Assembly: GCA_902363625.1 (NCBI GenBank)
Contig: CABJAS010000004.1
Coordinates: forward strand, 265,701 to 329,700
DNA: 64,000 bases
Origin: Clostridiaceae bacterium
GTDB lineage: Bacteria; Bacillota_I; Bacilli_A; Erysipelotrichales; Coprobacillaceae
Reading direction: 5' to 3'
In this document: positions 28,197-39,544 of the stretch, piece by piece
How positions within the stretch are numbered: position 1 is the first letter of the stretch
Layout of the letters: each line of letters begins with the position of its first letter
Translations under genes and position numbers: made by a program
Notes under the pieces: generated by a model
The model's input: the letters and a program-made list of their open reading frames with translations, nothing else
Database searches by the model: none
Told to the model about the DNA's origin: nothing

Positions 28197-29097
28197 TAGT
28201 TGTATACGAAACTTGCCCAAGCATTTGATTACAGCGATACAGAGTATATGGCGTAACGGTGTGATGAGTGCCTCTTCTATTTTCGCAGTCACAATCACCT
28301 TGTTGTTGATTGGATTAATTGGTGTTGTGGCAATAAACGTACAGGATATGACCACCTCAGTTGAAGATAGCTTAACGATTTATGTTCAGCTGGAAAGTGA
28401 CGCATCAGCTGAAGATGTACAGCAGGTAGGCGAAGAAATCAATAAAATCGGTCAAATTAAATCAGTGGTATACTCTTCAAAAGAATCAGAATTAGATAAA
28501 CTCATTGAAGCGTATGGTGATGATGGACAAAGTTTATTTGGTACATATAAAGGAGAAGAAAATCCTTTGGGTGATGCCTATGTGGTAGAAGTAGAGGATG
28601 CTCAGAATTTATCACAGATCGCAAAGCAAATCATGAATATTGATCATGTCAATAAAACAAACTACGGTGGAGAGTCTACTGCCGAATTAGTCAAAACATT
28701 AGAGAATGTTCGTAATGGCGGAGCAATCTTCATTGTTGCTTTAGGGATTATCGCATTAATGCTGATCTCGAATACGATTAAAGTTGCGATTACGGCAAGA
28801 CAGACGGAAATCTCTATCATGCGTATGGTGGGAGCTTCCAACTGGTATATTCGCATTCCATTTATGATTGAAGGAATATTAATCGGTCTTTTCGGTGCTG
28901 TAGTTCCATGTCTTATCTTAATGTTTGGATATACAGCGATGTATAATCAGATGAATGGTGTTTTCTTTTCTTCATTGCTGACATTAAGACCGGCATCTCC
29001 GTTTGTTTATCAATTCTCGTTGATACTTGCGGGCTTAGGATCAGGAGTAGGGCTTGTAGGAAGTTACTTCTCTATCCGTAAATTCTTGAAATTCTAA
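28174..29097 (+). CDS. ftsX: Cell-division membrane protein FtsX
   Basis: A 307-residue FtsX. After a short cytoplasmic N-terminus comes TM1 (SIFAVTITLLLIGLIGVVAI), then an extracellular loop of about 125 residues, then three more membrane helices in the FtsX/MacB-type C-terminal domain (GAIFIVALGIIALMLISNT, MIEGILIGLFGAVVPCLI, and a last helix). The extracellular loop binds and activates peptidoglycan hydrolases such as PcsB. Two starts are possible: ATG 28174 (AGG five bases upstream) or GTG 28183 (GGGGGG about ten bases upstream). It ends with TAATG, shared with the next gene. Confidence 0.93.
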   Translation: MIIVKEISSCIRNLPKHLITAIQSIWRNGVMSASSIFAVTITLLLIGLIGVVAINVQDMTTSVEDSLTIYVQLESDASAEDVQQVGEEINKIGQIKSVVYSSKESELDKLIEAYGDDGQSLFGTYKGEENPLGDAYVVEVEDAQNLSQIAKQIMNIDHVNKTNYGGESTAELVKTLENVRNGGAIFIVALGIIALMLISNTIKVAITARQTEISIMRMVGASNWYIRIPFMIEGILIGLFGAVVPCLILMFGYTAMYNQMNGVFFSSLLTLRPASPFVYQFSLILAGLGSGVGLVGSYFSIRKFLKF

Positions 29098-30518
29098 TGA
29101 ATAAAATTATAAAAATAGTGGTGTGCATATGTTTCACTTTCATCGTTTGCGGTGCAGACTTATCCTACAAAGTAAAAGCAGAGGATGATTTTGAAATCAA
29201 TGAACGCGATTATATCGAACGTTGCAAATCCTCTGAAATGTCAAAAAAGGATATTGAGATTTGCAGCCAATTCAATGAATATTTGAAAGCTAAAAATGAA
29301 AACTTAAAAAATAGTATGTCTGACTTACAGTCGTCTATTGATGATACGGAGGGGCAAATTGATACATTAAGAGATGAAATTGATGCGATCGATTTGCAAA
29401 TTCAAAATAAACAAGAAGAAATAAATTATGCTTCTGAGAATATTAATACATTGACAAATAATATTCAGGAGCTGGAAGAAAGTTTAAAAGCACGCTTATA
29501 CGCGATGCAGATGTATGTTAATTCCAACCAATTCTTTGCTTTTATCATTGGTGCAACAAGCTTTTCGGATTTATTTTCCAGAATTGACGGAGTCAATCAG
29601 CTGACTTCTTATGATAAGGATTTAATGAATCGTCTTGCTAATGATAAAATAGCCAACGAAGAACAAAAGAATTTGATGGAAGAATCAAAAAACAACTTAG
29701 CTTTACTGCAGGAACAAAAAGGTCTCTATGAAGATCAACTGAATACTCAGTTAGCGGATTTAACAGCTAAATTGGGATATATTGAACAAGAACAAAAATT
29801 AACCGAACCGGTTATTAATCAATTAGCAAGTGCAGTAGCAAGCAGTCAGGCAAGTATTGCCGAAGAAGAAGCTTATCAAAAATGGCTGCAAGAGCAGCAA
29901 AACAAACCAAATACGCCTGATAATGGCGGAACAGATAATCCGGGAGATAATTCCGGATCAGATGATGGAAATGGTGATGTTGACAGTGGTAATAACGGTG
30001 GCGGAGACAATGGCAATAACAATCAAGATACTTCTGCTTTAGGGCTGCAGATCGTTCAAAAAGCAATCAGTCAAAAAGGCAGTCCGTATGTATGGGGTGG
30101 AAAAGGACAGCCGATTACCGCTGAATTAATCGGGTGGTTAAAAAGCGCTTATGAAGATGCAACGGCTGCTGGGTGGTATAATGGATTAGAAAATTATTAT
30201 GACTCAGGAACCTTGGCTTTTGACTGTTCCGGCTTAACCTATTGGGCTTATGGTGAATATGGTATTTTTGTTGGCTACTCGACACTTGACCAGCAAGTCA
30301 GAGGTTACGAAGTGTCTTGGGATAACATGCAGCCAGGTGATCTCATCTTATTTGATTGGGATTACAATGGGCAAACCGATCATGTTGGAATGTATGCCGG
30401 TAATGGAATGATGGTCCATACATCGACACCAAATGACGGGTTAGGGGTACATATGATTAACTTGAATGCAAGTTCTACATGGTATAACCATTGCTATACA
30501 ATTAGAAGATTTATATAG
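29097..30518 (+). CDS. PcsB-like coiled-coil NlpC/P60 peptidoglycan hydrolase, copy 1 (473 aa)
   Basis: Secreted hydrolase likely activated by FtsEX. A signal peptide ends near VKA (residue 28). Residues 35-255 are a long coiled coil with the segment KARLYAMQMYVNSNQFFAFIIGATSFSDLFSRIDG, typical of PcsB. A Gly/Asn/Asp-rich linker (about residues 272-310) leads to an NlpC/P60 domain with Cys377 (FDCSG) and His429 (DHVGMY). The catalytic domain holds an insertion of about 40 residues between YVWGGKGQ and FDCSG that copy 2 lacks. The ATG overlaps the ftsX stop by one base, so it is coupled to ftsEX. Confidence 0.88.
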   Translation: MNKIIKIVVCICFTFIVCGADLSYKVKAEDDFEINERDYIERCKSSEMSKKDIEICSQFNEYLKAKNENLKNSMSDLQSSIDDTEGQIDTLRDEIDAIDLQIQNKQEEINYASENINTLTNNIQELEESLKARLYAMQMYVNSNQFFAFIIGATSFSDLFSRIDGVNQLTSYDKDLMNRLANDKIANEEQKNLMEESKNNLALLQEQKGLYEDQLNTQLADLTAKLGYIEQEQKLTEPVINQLASAVASSQASIAEEEAYQKWLQEQQNKPNTPDNGGTDNPGDNSGSDDGNGDVDSGNNGGGDNGNNNQDTSALGLQIVQKAISQKGSPYVWGGKGQPITAELIGWLKSAYEDATAAGWYNGLENYYDSGTLAFDCSGLTYWAYGEYGIFVGYSTLDQQVRGYEVSWDNMQPGDLILFDWDYNGQTDHVGMYAGNGMMVHTSTPNDGLGVHMINLNASSTWYNHCYTIRRFI

Positions 30519-30545
30519 CTTCTAAAAGGAGGAAAGGAATAAGGA

Positions 30546-31742
30546 ATGAGAAAAAAATCAAACTTTATCAAATGGCTATTAGTGGGAAGCTGCACAATGG
30601 TGGTAGCTCTTAGCGGATTTCATACAGTAAATGCAGAGAATGATTTTGCCGAAAATGAACGTGCTTATATGGATAAGTGTTCATCGAATACACTGTCTCG
30701 AAGTGAGATTGCTGTATGTGAAGAATTTAATAGCTATTTGAAAGATAAGAGTGCCAATATTCAAAATAATATTGATACATTGGAATCAGATCTAACTTCA
30801 GTGAAAGAAAAAATTAATGCAGTGCATGATGTGATTCAATCATTTAATGATCAGATTGCTTCACAGCAGGCAGAGATTGACTATATTTTAGCGAATATAA
30901 AAAATAAAGAAGATGATATTGCTTACCGTGAAGGATTGTTAAGAGAACGCCTTTATGCAATGCAGACCTATTCAAATTCAAATCAGTTTTTAAGCTTTAT
31001 TTTAGGAGCAAGTGATTTTTCAGATTTATTCTCTCGTATTGAGGGGGTTAATGAATTAACCGCCAATGACAAGCAACTGATTGAACAGTTAAATCAAGAT
31101 AAAAAAGATTTAGAAGAACAAAGAGTTTGGGCAGAAGATGCGAAAGCAACCTTAGAAGGGTTAAAGGCTGAACAGGTTGCAAAAGAAAATGAATATACCG
31201 ATTTAGTTAATCAATATGCTGCTAAGTTAGATAGTCAACAGCAGGATAAAGCAGAAATGGATGAATATAATGCTGCTTTAGATGCTGCGTTGAATGAAAG
31301 CCGTATCTCTTTGGAACAGCAGGAATGGCTGAATAATGGTGGAGCGAGTGCCGGAGGCGGAGCTGAGGCAACAGGAGATGCTGCCGCAGTTGTTGCTTGG
31401 GCAACCAGCAAGATCGGCTTGCCTTATATTTGGGGCGGAAGCGGACCTAATGGTTATGATTGCTCCGGTCTGACCTCTCAAGCCTATTTACAGGCTGCCG
31501 GAATTTGGATTGGACGTACAACTTGGGATCAAATTAAACAAGGAACTGATGTCGGATGGGGGAATTTCCAACCGGGAGATTTAATTTTCTTTAGTACAGA
31601 TGGTTATTGCAGTCATGTAGGAATGTATGTAGGAAACGGTGTCATGGTGCATGCCCCTCAGCCGGGAAGTACAGTGATGTATTCTAACGTGAATATTGCA
31701 TATTGGCAAAACACATTCTGTGGTGCTAGAAGATATTTATAA
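30546..31742 (+). CDS. PcsB-like coiled-coil NlpC/P60 peptidoglycan hydrolase, copy 2 (398 aa)
   Basis: Tandem paralogue of the preceding gene. A signal peptide ends near VNA (residue 30). The same opening (END FAENERAYMDKC) and the same coiled-coil landmark (RLYAMQTYSNSNQFLSFILGASDFSDLFSRIEG) are present. The linker is short and Gly/Ala-rich. The NlpC/P60 domain is of standard size, with Cys306 (YDCSGL), the His of SHVGMY and a third polar site at VHAPQ. It follows copy 1 after 27 bases with AAAGGAGGAAAGG upstream and ends in a strong terminator. Two hydrolases per FtsX could give division of labour between septal and lateral wall (inference). Confidence 0.88.
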   Translation: MRKKSNFIKWLLVGSCTMVVALSGFHTVNAENDFAENERAYMDKCSSNTLSRSEIAVCEEFNSYLKDKSANIQNNIDTLESDLTSVKEKINAVHDVIQSFNDQIASQQAEIDYILANIKNKEDDIAYREGLLRERLYAMQTYSNSNQFLSFILGASDFSDLFSRIEGVNELTANDKQLIEQLNQDKKDLEEQRVWAEDAKATLEGLKAEQVAKENEYTDLVNQYAAKLDSQQQDKAEMDEYNAALDAALNESRISLEQQEWLNNGGASAGGGAEATGDAAAVVAWATSKIGLPYIWGGSGPNGYDCSGLTSQAYLQAAGIWIGRTTWDQIKQGTDVGWGNFQPGDLIFFSTDGYCSHVGMYVGNGVMVHAPQPGSTVMYSNVNIAYWQNTFCGARRYL

Positions 31743-31769
31743 GGTAGAACCAATGTTCTGCCTTTTTTG
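31741..31769 (+). terminator. Terminator after second PcsB-like gene
   Basis: AAGGTAGAAC-caat-GTTCTGCCTT and a T run. Confidence 0.9.
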
Positions 31770-31899
31770 TTGCAATAGCTAAATTTTCCCAAATTATAGG
31801 AATAAAGGAGACCCTTCGACAGGGTTAGAAATATTCAAATAAAAGAAGAAACAAAATATAAACAAAAAGTACATTTTAATAATATATTCAGCATTTTTG

Positions 31900-31908
31900 T
31901 GGTAGAAT
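31900..31908 (+). promoter_or_regulatory. Extended -10 promoter of ctpA
   Basis: TGG-TAGAAT, 20 bases before the start codon. A small ACCCT-tcgac-AGGGT hairpin (31811-31825) lies upstream in the gap; no role can be assigned to it. Confidence 0.4.
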
Positions 31909-31928
31909 ATCCTTATTGAGGTGATTGG

Positions 31929-33356
31929 ATGAACTTGAACGAGGAACCAAAAAAGAAGGCGAAAATGAGAATTAATCCTGGGGCGATGATCATTGCGATG
32001 ATCCTATGCTTAGGCGGTGGTTATTGGTTAGGCAAAGAGACCGGCAAAGCAAACGGAACAATGCCAGTACAGAACCCTTTAGGTAAAATAGAGGAAGTTT
32101 ACAATATCTTAAAAAATGACTGGATGAATGTATCTGATGAAATCAATTTAGATGATGTTTTAGCCAAAGCGATGGTTGAGGCGGTAAACGATCCTTATAA
32201 TAGCTGTTTTACTCCTGAGGAATTAACTCAGTTTGAAAACACAATCAATAAAAACTATGAAGGAATCGGAGTGGCTTTTAATACTTTAGCCGGGGTTCCG
32301 ATTATTACTCAGGTGTATGTGGGTTCAACTGCCGAAGCTGCCGGTTTAAAAATGGGTGATATCCTTCTTGAAGCAGATCATCAGGAGCTAACTGATTTGA
32401 CAAGCACGGAGATTGCCGAGCTTGTTAAGGGAAATAGCGGAACGACAGTATTGCTGAAAGTGAAGCGAAATCAAGAAGAATTTGAAGTGTCTGTAAAAAG
32501 GGCACCAATTGATTACTCTGCAATTTATGAGATCAGAGAAGCAAACAGCAAGAAATACGGTCTGATTCATTTAAGTTCATTTGGAACAACGACGGATAAA
32601 GAAGTAGAAAAAGCTTTAGCTTATTTTAAAGCAGAAAATATCGAGACAATCGCTATTGATTTGCGTGATAATACTGGTGGATACCTACAGTCAGCTAAAG
32701 GTATTTTGGATTTATTTTTAAGCAAGGGACAAACTGAATTCAGTACCGAAGATAAACATGGCAAGCAAGTCATCTACCAATCTGAAAATAATAACCCTTA
32801 TCAATTTGTAAATGGATATATTTTAGTTAACGAAAATACAGCTTCTGCTTCGGAGGTGGTTGCTGGTGCTTTGCAGGAACTCTTAGGATATCAGCTGATT
32901 GGTACAAAAACTTACGGCAAAGGGGTTGTTCAAACACAAGTAACATTAAGCGATTTAAGCGTGGTTAAATATACTTCTTCAAAATGGATGCTGCCAAGTG
33001 GAAAAAATATTAATGAAGTAGGTTTGAGTGCGGATATTGAAGTGAACAATATAGATGCCAGTCATTTATATGATTTTGAGGTGACAGAACCATTAAAAAC
33101 AGACATGGTCGATCTGCGTGTCCAGCAAATGCAGAAGATGCTGAAACTGCTCGGTTATAATGTTGACCGTGAAGATGGCTACTTCAATGAACAAACAAAA
33201 GAAGCTTTGGTTGAGTTTGAAAAGAACCATGGTTTAGAAGTTAATGGTGAATTATCTGATGATGACCGAGTAATTTTAATCAAAGAAGTGGTTTTATATT
33301 TAAATGATGAAAATAATGATCAGCAGTATCAAAAACTAATAACGTTGATCAAGTAA
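31929..33356 (+). CDS. C-terminal processing peptidase (S41) with PDZ and peptidoglycan-binding domains
   Basis: A 475-residue CtpA/CtpB-type serine protease on the outer face of the membrane. One N-terminal anchor helix (about residues 17-35) is followed by a PDZ domain ([11 protein letters not shown] to about residue 200). The S41 catalytic domain has Ser306 in NTASASE and Lys331 in TYGKGVVQ, 25 residues apart as in the family. A C-terminal PG_binding_1 domain ([15 protein letters not shown]...[16 protein letters not shown]) completes it. It sits between the PcsB genes and uvrB. These proteases trim wall hydrolases or signalling proteins; the neighbours suggest PcsB-type targets (inference). 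GAGGTGAT precedes the ATG. Confidence 0.9.
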   Translation: MNLNEEPKKKAKMRINPGAMIIAMILCLGGGYWLGKETGKANGTMPVQNPLGKIEEVYNILKNDWMNVSDEINLDDVLAKAMVEAVNDPYNSCFTPEELTQFENTINKNYEGIGVAFNTLAGVPIITQVYVGSTAEAAGLKMGDILLEADHQELTDLTSTEIAELVKGNSGTTVLLKVKRNQEEFEVSVKRAPIDYSAIYEIREANSKKYGLIHLSSFGTTTDKEVEKALAYFKAENIETIAIDLRDNTGGYLQSAKGILDLFLSKGQTEFSTEDKHGKQVIYQSENNNPYQFVNGYILVNENTASASEVVAGALQELLGYQLIGTKTYGKGVVQTQVTLSDLSVVKYTSSKWMLPSGKNINEVGLSADIEVNNIDASHLYDFEVTEPLKTDMVDLRVQQMQKMLKLLGYNVDREDGYFNEQTKEALVEFEKNHGLEVNGELSDDDRVILIKEVVLYLNDENNDQQYQKLITLIK

Positions 33357-33367
33357 GGAGGGAATCT

Positions 33368-35344
33368 ATGCCTAAATTTGAATTAGTGTCTTCCTATAAA
33401 CCGACCGGAGATCAGCCTAAAGCGATTGATGAATTGGTAGAAGGAATCGAGAACGGTAAAAAAGTTCAGGTTCTTTTAGGAGGAACGGGGACAGGAAAAA
33501 CATTTACTGTTTCCAATGTTATTGCAAAAGTGAATAAGCCAACCCTGATATTAGCTCATAATAAAACGTTGGCAGGACAGCTATATTCCGAATTTAAAGA
33601 ATTTTTCCCTAATAATCGTGTTGAATATTTTGTATCAAACTTCGACTTTTATCAGCCTGAAGCTTATATTCCTAAAAGTGATACGTATATAGATAAAACA
33701 TCGGTAACCAATTATGAAATCGAAATGCTGCGTTCGTCAGCAATGAATTCATTACTAGAACGTGAAGATACTATTGTCGTGGCGTCTGTTGCTTCTATTT
33801 ATGGATTGGGAAATCCGAATCAATATCGAGAAATGATTTTCAGTGTACGTGTCGGACAAATGATTGACCGTAAAGAACTGTTAACTTATCTAGTAGATCG
33901 TCAGTATGTTAGAAATGATATCGAACAGACACGTGGAACATTCAGAGTACGTGGTGATGTAGTGGAAATAATGCCGGGACATACCGAAAACTGGATTGTG
34001 CGTATTGAACTTTTCGGTGATGAAGTAGAACGAATTTGTGAAGTTGAACCACTGACCGGAAACGTTTTAAACGTCTTTAATCATTACACGATTTATCCAG
34101 CTTATGATTATGTTACCACTAAAGAACAAATGAATCGTGCAGTCAATGGCATCAGTGAAGAGCTGGAAGTGCGCTTAAAAGAATTACAGGAAGATAATAA
34201 ACTTTTAGAACATCAGCGTTTGGAGCAGCGTACACGTCATGATATCGAGATGTTAAGAGAAGTCGGTATCTGTTCAGGAATCGAAAACTATTCACGTCAT
34301 ATCGATGGACGCTCAGCAGGACAGCGACCTTATACATTGATCGATTATTTTCCTAAGGATTTCTTATTAGTAGTAGATGAATCCCATGTTATGCTGCCGC
34401 AGATACGCGGAATGTATAACGGAGACCGTTCACGTAAAAACGTATTAGTTGATTATGGCTTCCGTCTGCCAAGTGCATTGGATAACCGTCCTTTGCGCTT
34501 TGAAGAATTTGAAACCTTGATTAATCAGGCGATATATGTTTCAGCAACACCGGGAGACTATGAGCTAGAAAAAGTAAACAATCATTATGTGGAACAGATT
34601 ATTCGTCCTACTGGTTTATTAGATCCAATCATTGAAGTCAGACCTATCGCTAATCAAATTGATGATATTATTGGTGAAATTAACGAACGTATCAAGCGTA
34701 ATGAACGTGTATTGATCACAACACTTACAAAACGTATGGCAGAAGATTTGACAGATTATTTAAAAGAAGTGGGATTGAAAGTCTCATATCTTCATTCGGA
34801 AACCAAAACTTTGGAAAGAACAGAAATTTTACGTGATCTGCGTTTAGGAAAGTATGATGTGTTAATTGGAATCAACCTTTTAAGAGAAGGCTTGGACTTA
34901 CCGGAAGTTTCATTAGTGTGTATTTTGGATGCGGATAAAGAAGGGTTCCTGAGAAGTCACCGCTCATTGATTCAGACTATCGGTCGTGCTGCTCGTAATG
35001 CTTCAGGACGTGTAATCATGTATGCCGATCGTATCACCGATTCAATGAATTCAGCCATCAAAGAAACAAACCGTCGCCGCGAGATCCAAGAGGCTTATAA
35101 TAAGGAACATAACATTACACCAAAAACCATTATTAAGGATATCCGTGACGCTATTCACGGCTTGGAAAATACGGTGGATTCTGCTGCAGACTTGCTGAAG
35201 AAAGGCAAGAAGGCACCTAAGAAAGCAAAAGAAGAATTGATCAAAGATATTGAAGCACAGATGAAAGCAGCGGCTAAAGTCTTAGACTTTGAAAAAGCAA
35301 TGGAACTGCGAGATATCTTAATCGAATTAAAAGGTGAGAAATAA
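33368..35344 (+). CDS. uvrB: Excinuclease ABC subunit B
   Basis: A 658-residue UvrB, the DNA damage-verifying helicase-like subunit of nucleotide excision repair. Seen: [12 protein letters not shown] (Walker A), the beta-hairpin region around [23 protein letters not shown] (Walker B), [14 protein letters not shown] and QTIGRAARN. The C-terminal UVR domain ([22 protein letters not shown]) contacts UvrC. The length is normal. Shine-Dalgarno AAGGAGGGAA. The stop and the ATG of the next gene share TAATG, and uvrA follows after that gene, so all three are one unit. Confidence 0.97.
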   Translation: MPKFELVSSYKPTGDQPKAIDELVEGIENGKKVQVLLGGTGTGKTFTVSNVIAKVNKPTLILAHNKTLAGQLYSEFKEFFPNNRVEYFVSNFDFYQPEAYIPKSDTYIDKTSVTNYEIEMLRSSAMNSLLEREDTIVVASVASIYGLGNPNQYREMIFSVRVGQMIDRKELLTYLVDRQYVRNDIEQTRGTFRVRGDVVEIMPGHTENWIVRIELFGDEVERICEVEPLTGNVLNVFNHYTIYPAYDYVTTKEQMNRAVNGISEELEVRLKELQEDNKLLEHQRLEQRTRHDIEMLREVGICSGIENYSRHIDGRSAGQRPYTLIDYFPKDFLLVVDESHVMLPQIRGMYNGDRSRKNVLVDYGFRLPSALDNRPLRFEEFETLINQAIYVSATPGDYELEKVNNHYVEQIIRPTGLLDPIIEVRPIANQIDDIIGEINERIKRNERVLITTLTKRMAEDLTDYLKEVGLKVSYLHSETKTLERTEILRDLRLGKYDVLIGINLLREGLDLPEVSLVCILDADKEGFLRSHRSLIQTIGRAARNASGRVIMYADRITDSMNSAIKETNRRREIQEAYNKEHNITPKTIIKDIRDAIHGLENTVDSAADLLKKGKKAPKKAKEELIKDIEAQMKAAAKVLDFEKAMELRDILIELKGEK

Positions 35345-36702
35345 TGGAATTTTTCAGTCACTTTTCGCCTATAGTAAAAGCAGTGTTCGATGCCATTAAA
35401 CATTCAGGCGGAGATGTCTATATCGTTGGCGGTTATGTACGGGATGAATGGCTGAAGTTAAAAGGAAATAAAGATATTGATGTTGAGGTTTATGGATTAG
35501 AGCCTCAACATCTTCATATTGTATTAAAAAAATTTGGTGAAACTCAGCAGATTGGCAGAAGCTTTAGTGTTTTTAAATTAGCTCTTCTTCCTAATTTTGA
35601 TTTTGCCTTAGCCAGAAAAGAAAAGAAGACCGGAGATGGTCATCGTGATTTTGTAATGGAATATCTGACAGATAAGAATTTTAAAGAAGCCTGTAAACGT
35701 CGAGATTTAACGATCAACAGTATTTTATTGGATCCTTACAGTGGAGAACTGATTGACCCTAATGGAGGAATACAGGACTTAGAAAATAAAATAATTCGTC
35801 TAATCGATGAAAATACATTCAAAGAGGATCCTCTTAGAGTTTTAAGAGTAGCTAGAATGCAGGCAAAATTATCGGAATTTCATATTGATCCGCAAACAAA
35901 ACGAGTGTGTAAGGAGATGACCGGGCAACTGATTCATCTCAGTAAGGAACGGATTTTTCAGGAATATTCTAAGCTGCTGTTAAGTACGCAGCCATCGCTT
36001 GGTCTTTCTTTTTTGTATGAAATCAATGCACTGCCCAAACCTCTTTATTTATTGGCTAAAACAATGCAGAGAGCAGATTTTCACCCGGAAGGCAATGTGT
36101 TTAATCATACGTTGCTCGTCGTTGATTTAGCGGCATTATGCAAAGATAAAGCCGTGGATCCATTAGGTTTTATGTGGTCAGCCCTCCTTCATGATATTGG
36201 CAAACCGGCGGTCACAACCGATCAAGGAAAAGCACCTAACCATGATTTAATAGGAGAACCGCTTGCCTATAAATTCATGTATGACTTATCTGGCAATAAG
36301 AGTTTATCAACGTATGTTTCACTGATGGTGCGATGTCATATGGTCTTGATGAATGCTTCAAGACAAGGCATGAAGCCTTATCCTTATCTTAAAGTATTAA
36401 AGCGATTAGAAGGCAGGGTTAGTATAGATGATTTGGCACTCTTATGCAAATGTGATAAAATGGGAAGGGCAAGAATTGATTGCCAGTCGATTGAAAATTT
36501 TAATGCTTATATCGATAAAATGAAGAAAAATTATGGTATGATAGCTTTGCCTCCACTTGTAAGTGGACATGATTTAAAGGATTTAGGTTATCTGCCTAAC
36601 TCGGCATTTTCAACGATATTGGAAGATGCCTATGATAAACAGCTGTCAGGAAAAGATAAACAGCAGCTAATCAACTATATTTTAAGCAAATATGAGAGGT
36701 GA
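35344..36702 (+). CDS. cca: CCA tRNA nucleotidyltransferase-type protein with HD domain
   Basis: A 452-residue class II nucleotidyltransferase. The N-terminal head has [13 protein letters not shown] and KDIDVEVYG (the metal-binding Asp pair), then RRDLTINS and [16 protein letters not shown], which together bind the tRNA end and select C or A. A C-terminal HD phosphohydrolase domain is present ([17 protein letters not shown]), as in long bacterial CCA enzymes. It adds or repairs the 3' CCA of tRNA. It starts one base inside the uvrB stop and ends just before uvrA, an unusual position between the two excision-repair genes. Confidence 0.87.
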   Translation: MEFFSHFSPIVKAVFDAIKHSGGDVYIVGGYVRDEWLKLKGNKDIDVEVYGLEPQHLHIVLKKFGETQQIGRSFSVFKLALLPNFDFALARKEKKTGDGHRDFVMEYLTDKNFKEACKRRDLTINSILLDPYSGELIDPNGGIQDLENKIIRLIDENTFKEDPLRVLRVARMQAKLSEFHIDPQTKRVCKEMTGQLIHLSKERIFQEYSKLLLSTQPSLGLSFLYEINALPKPLYLLAKTMQRADFHPEGNVFNHTLLVVDLAALCKDKAVDPLGFMWSALLHDIGKPAVTTDQGKAPNHDLIGEPLAYKFMYDLSGNKSLSTYVSLMVRCHMVLMNASRQGMKPYPYLKVLKRLEGRVSIDDLALLCKCDKMGRARIDCQSIENFNAYIDKMKKNYGMIALPPLVSGHDLKDLGYLPNSAFSTILEDAYDKQLSGKDKQQLINYILSKYER

Positions 36703-36706
36703 AAAT

Positions 36707-39544
36707 ATGGAACACGATAAAATTATTATAAAAGGAGCTCGCGAGAATAACTTAAAAAACATCGATATTGAGATCCCGCGTAATGAACTTGTCATTATGA
36801 CCGGACTTTCCGGATCGGGAAAGACATCTTTGGCATTTGATACAATTTATGCTGAAGGGCAGCGTCGTTATGTTGAATCATTGAGTGCCTATGCTCGTCA
36901 GTTCTTAGGAAATGCGGATAAACCGGATGTTGACAGCATTGAAGGTTTGTCACCGGCTATTGCCATCGATCAGAAAACAACCAGTCACAATCCCCGTTCT
37001 ACAGTTGGAACTGTAACCGAGATTTATGACTATTTGAGATTACTTTATGCAAGAATTGGGGTAGCCTATTGTCCGGAGCATAATGTCCCCATTCAGTCTC
37101 AGACAGTAAAGCAGATGATTGATACAGTCGATCGCTTTGAAGATGGTTCAAGATTGCAAGTATTGTCACCGATCATGAAAAATAAGAAGGGAACCCATAA
37201 AGATCTCTTTGAAAAACTGCGTAAAGAGGGCTATGTGCGTATCCGTGTCGATGGTGAAACTCGTTTATTAGAAGAAGAAATTGAATTAGATAAAAATAAA
37301 CGTCACAATATTGAAGTCATTATTGACCGTATTGTGAAACGTGAAGATTATCGTTCACGATTAGCTGATTCATTGGAAACTGCTTTAAGATTAAGTGAAG
37401 GAGAAGCCATCGTTCAAAATCTGACAACAGAAACAGAACATCTTTTTTCAGAAAATCATGCCTGTCCGATCTGTGGTTTTTCAGTACCCAAATTAGAGCC
37501 TCGTTTATTTTCGTTCAACTCTCCTTTAGGAGCATGTCCGGACTGTAAAGGACTAGGTTTTAAAAATGAGGTCGATGTTGATCTGATTATTCCGGATCGT
37601 GAATTATCTATCAACCAAGGTGGAATCCGTTATTTCAAGACTGCTATCGGTACAGATCGTATTGAATGGCAGCGTTTCTTGATCTTGTGTGATAAATATC
37701 ATATTGACTTAGATAAACCATTAAAGAAATTCACTAAAAAAGAAATGGATATTATCATGATCGGATCAACTGAACCGATTACTTATACGATTACTTCCAG
37801 TTCAGGAAATGTGAGCAAGACAACAAAATACATAGAAGGAGTTAAAACGCTGATCCAGCGTCGTTTTGAAGAAACAACTTCTTCATGGTCAAAAGAATAC
37901 TATGAATCCTTCACCGCTGAACACACCTGTCCGACTTGTCACGGAAAACGTTTGACAGATGAAGTGCTAAGTGTCCGTGTCGGTGGATTAAATATCGCGC
38001 AGCTGACAGATTTATCGATTAAAGAAGCTTTACGTTTCTTTAATGAACTTGAGCTGACGGCGACAGAGGCCGTGATAGCAGAACTGATTCTAAAAGAAAT
38101 TAAAGACCGTTTAGGCTTCTTATTTGATGTAGGCTTAGGGTATCTTTGCCTGTCACGTATGGCAGCCGGATTGTCTGGTGGAGAAGCACAGCGTATTCGC
38201 TTGGCAACTCAGATCGGATCACGTTTGACCGGGGTTCTTTATGTATTGGATGAACCTTCAATCGGACTTCATCAGCGTGATAACGATAAATTGATTAATA
38301 CCTTGCATCAGATTCGTGATTTGGGAAACAGCGTGATCGTTGTCGAACATGATGAAGATACGATGCGTGCCTCAGACTATATTATTGATATTGGTCCGGG
38401 AGCCGGGATTCATGGCGGAGAAGTCATTGCAGCCGGAACACCGGAAGAGATCATGAAAGATGAAAATTCTATTACTGGAAAATATTTATCACATCGTTTA
38501 AGTATTCCGGTTCCTAAAAAACGCCGTAAGGGCAATGGCAAGTTCATTGAGATTAAAGGGGCAGAAGAAAATAACCTTAAAAAGATCAATGTGAAATTCC
38601 CATTAGGAACATATACGGTAGTAACCGGAGTATCGGGATCTGGGAAATCTTCCTTAGTCAATGAGATTTTATGCAAAGGTATTCAAGCTTCGGTGAATCG
38701 TACAAAGATCAAACCGGGGAAACATAAATCTATTCTCGGTTTAGAGCATGTCGATAAAGTTATTGATGTGTCACAGGATCCGATCGGACGTACACCACGT
38801 TCAAATCCAGCTACTTATACGGGAGTATTTGACGATATTCGTGATCTGTTTGCGAAAACCACCGATGCGAAACTAAAAGGTTATGATAAAGGACGTTTTT
38901 CATTCAATGTCAAAGGCGGTCGCTGTGAAGCTTGTCAGGGAGATGGCGTACGCCGTATTTCCATGCACTTCCTGCCGGATGTTTATGTTCCATGTGAAGA
39001 ATGTGAAGGAAAACGCTATAATCGTGAAACTTTAGAGGTTATGTATCGCGGTAAAAATATATATGATGTTTTAGAGATGACGGTTGAAGATGCCTGTGAA
39101 TTCTTTGCTAATCTGCCTAAGATCGCTAATAAGATGATTACATTAAGAGATGTGGGCTTAGGTTATATCAAATTAGGACAAAGTGCAACAACCTTATCAG
39201 GAGGAGAAGCACAGCGTGTGAAGCTTGCGAGTGAATTGCAGAAAAGAGCGACAGGAAAAACGGTATATATCCTTGATGAACCATCAACAGGACTGCATAG
39301 TCATGACGTTGCTCGCTTAATTGAAGTGCTGCAAAGCATTGTCGATAATGGGGATACGGTTGTCATCATTGAACATAATTTAGATATGATCAAAGTAGCC
39401 GATCATATTATAGACTTAGGACCAGAGGGCGGAGATGAAGGGGGGACCATCGTCGTAACGGGAACTCCTGAAAAAGTAGCTAAATGCAAAGACAGCTACA
39501 CCGGTCACTTCCTACAGCATGTATTAAATGAAAATAGATCTTGA
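36707..39544 (+). CDS. uvrA: Excinuclease ABC subunit A
   Basis: A 945-residue UvrA, the damage-sensing ABC-type ATPase of excision repair. Two ATP sites are visible: GLSGSGKTS near residue 32 and GVSGSGKSS in the second half, with signatures [12 protein letters not shown] and [12 protein letters not shown]. Zinc fingers use CPICGF...CPDCKG and the CEAC...CEEC pair. The longest frame begins at 36692, inside the cca end; AGAGGTGA at 36695-36702 points to ATG 36707. The 3' end overlaps the small membrane gene by 17 bases. No damage to the frame. Confidence 0.97.
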   Translation: MEHDKIIIKGARENNLKNIDIEIPRNELVIMTGLSGSGKTSLAFDTIYAEGQRRYVESLSAYARQFLGNADKPDVDSIEGLSPAIAIDQKTTSHNPRSTVGTVTEIYDYLRLLYARIGVAYCPEHNVPIQSQTVKQMIDTVDRFEDGSRLQVLSPIMKNKKGTHKDLFEKLRKEGYVRIRVDGETRLLEEEIELDKNKRHNIEVIIDRIVKREDYRSRLADSLETALRLSEGEAIVQNLTTETEHLFSENHACPICGFSVPKLEPRLFSFNSPLGACPDCKGLGFKNEVDVDLIIPDRELSINQGGIRYFKTAIGTDRIEWQRFLILCDKYHIDLDKPLKKFTKKEMDIIMIGSTEPITYTITSSSGNVSKTTKYIEGVKTLIQRRFEETTSSWSKEYYESFTAEHTCPTCHGKRLTDEVLSVRVGGLNIAQLTDLSIKEALRFFNELELTATEAVIAELILKEIKDRLGFLFDVGLGYLCLSRMAAGLSGGEAQRIRLATQIGSRLTGVLYVLDEPSIGLHQRDNDKLINTLHQIRDLGNSVIVVEHDEDTMRASDYIIDIGPGAGIHGGEVIAAGTPEEIMKDENSITGKYLSHRLSIPVPKKRRKGNGKFIEIKGAEENNLKKINVKFPLGTYTVVTGVSGSGKSSLVNEILCKGIQASVNRTKIKPGKHKSILGLEHVDKVIDVSQDPIGRTPRSNPATYTGVFDDIRDLFAKTTDAKLKGYDKGRFSFNVKGGRCEACQGDGVRRISMHFLPDVYVPCEECEGKRYNRETLEVMYRGKNIYDVLEMTVEDACEFFANLPKIANKMITLRDVGLGYIKLGQSATTLSGGEAQRVKLASELQKRATGKTVYILDEPSTGLHSHDVARLIEVLQSIVDNGDTVVIIEHNLDMIKVADHIIDLGPEGGDEGGTIVVTGTPEKVAKCKDSYTGHFLQHVLNENRS

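Noticed and set aside
31811..31825. ACCCT-tcgac-AGGGT hairpin as a repeat element or terminator
   Set aside because: Only a five-base stem, no T run, and I saw no second copy in the window.
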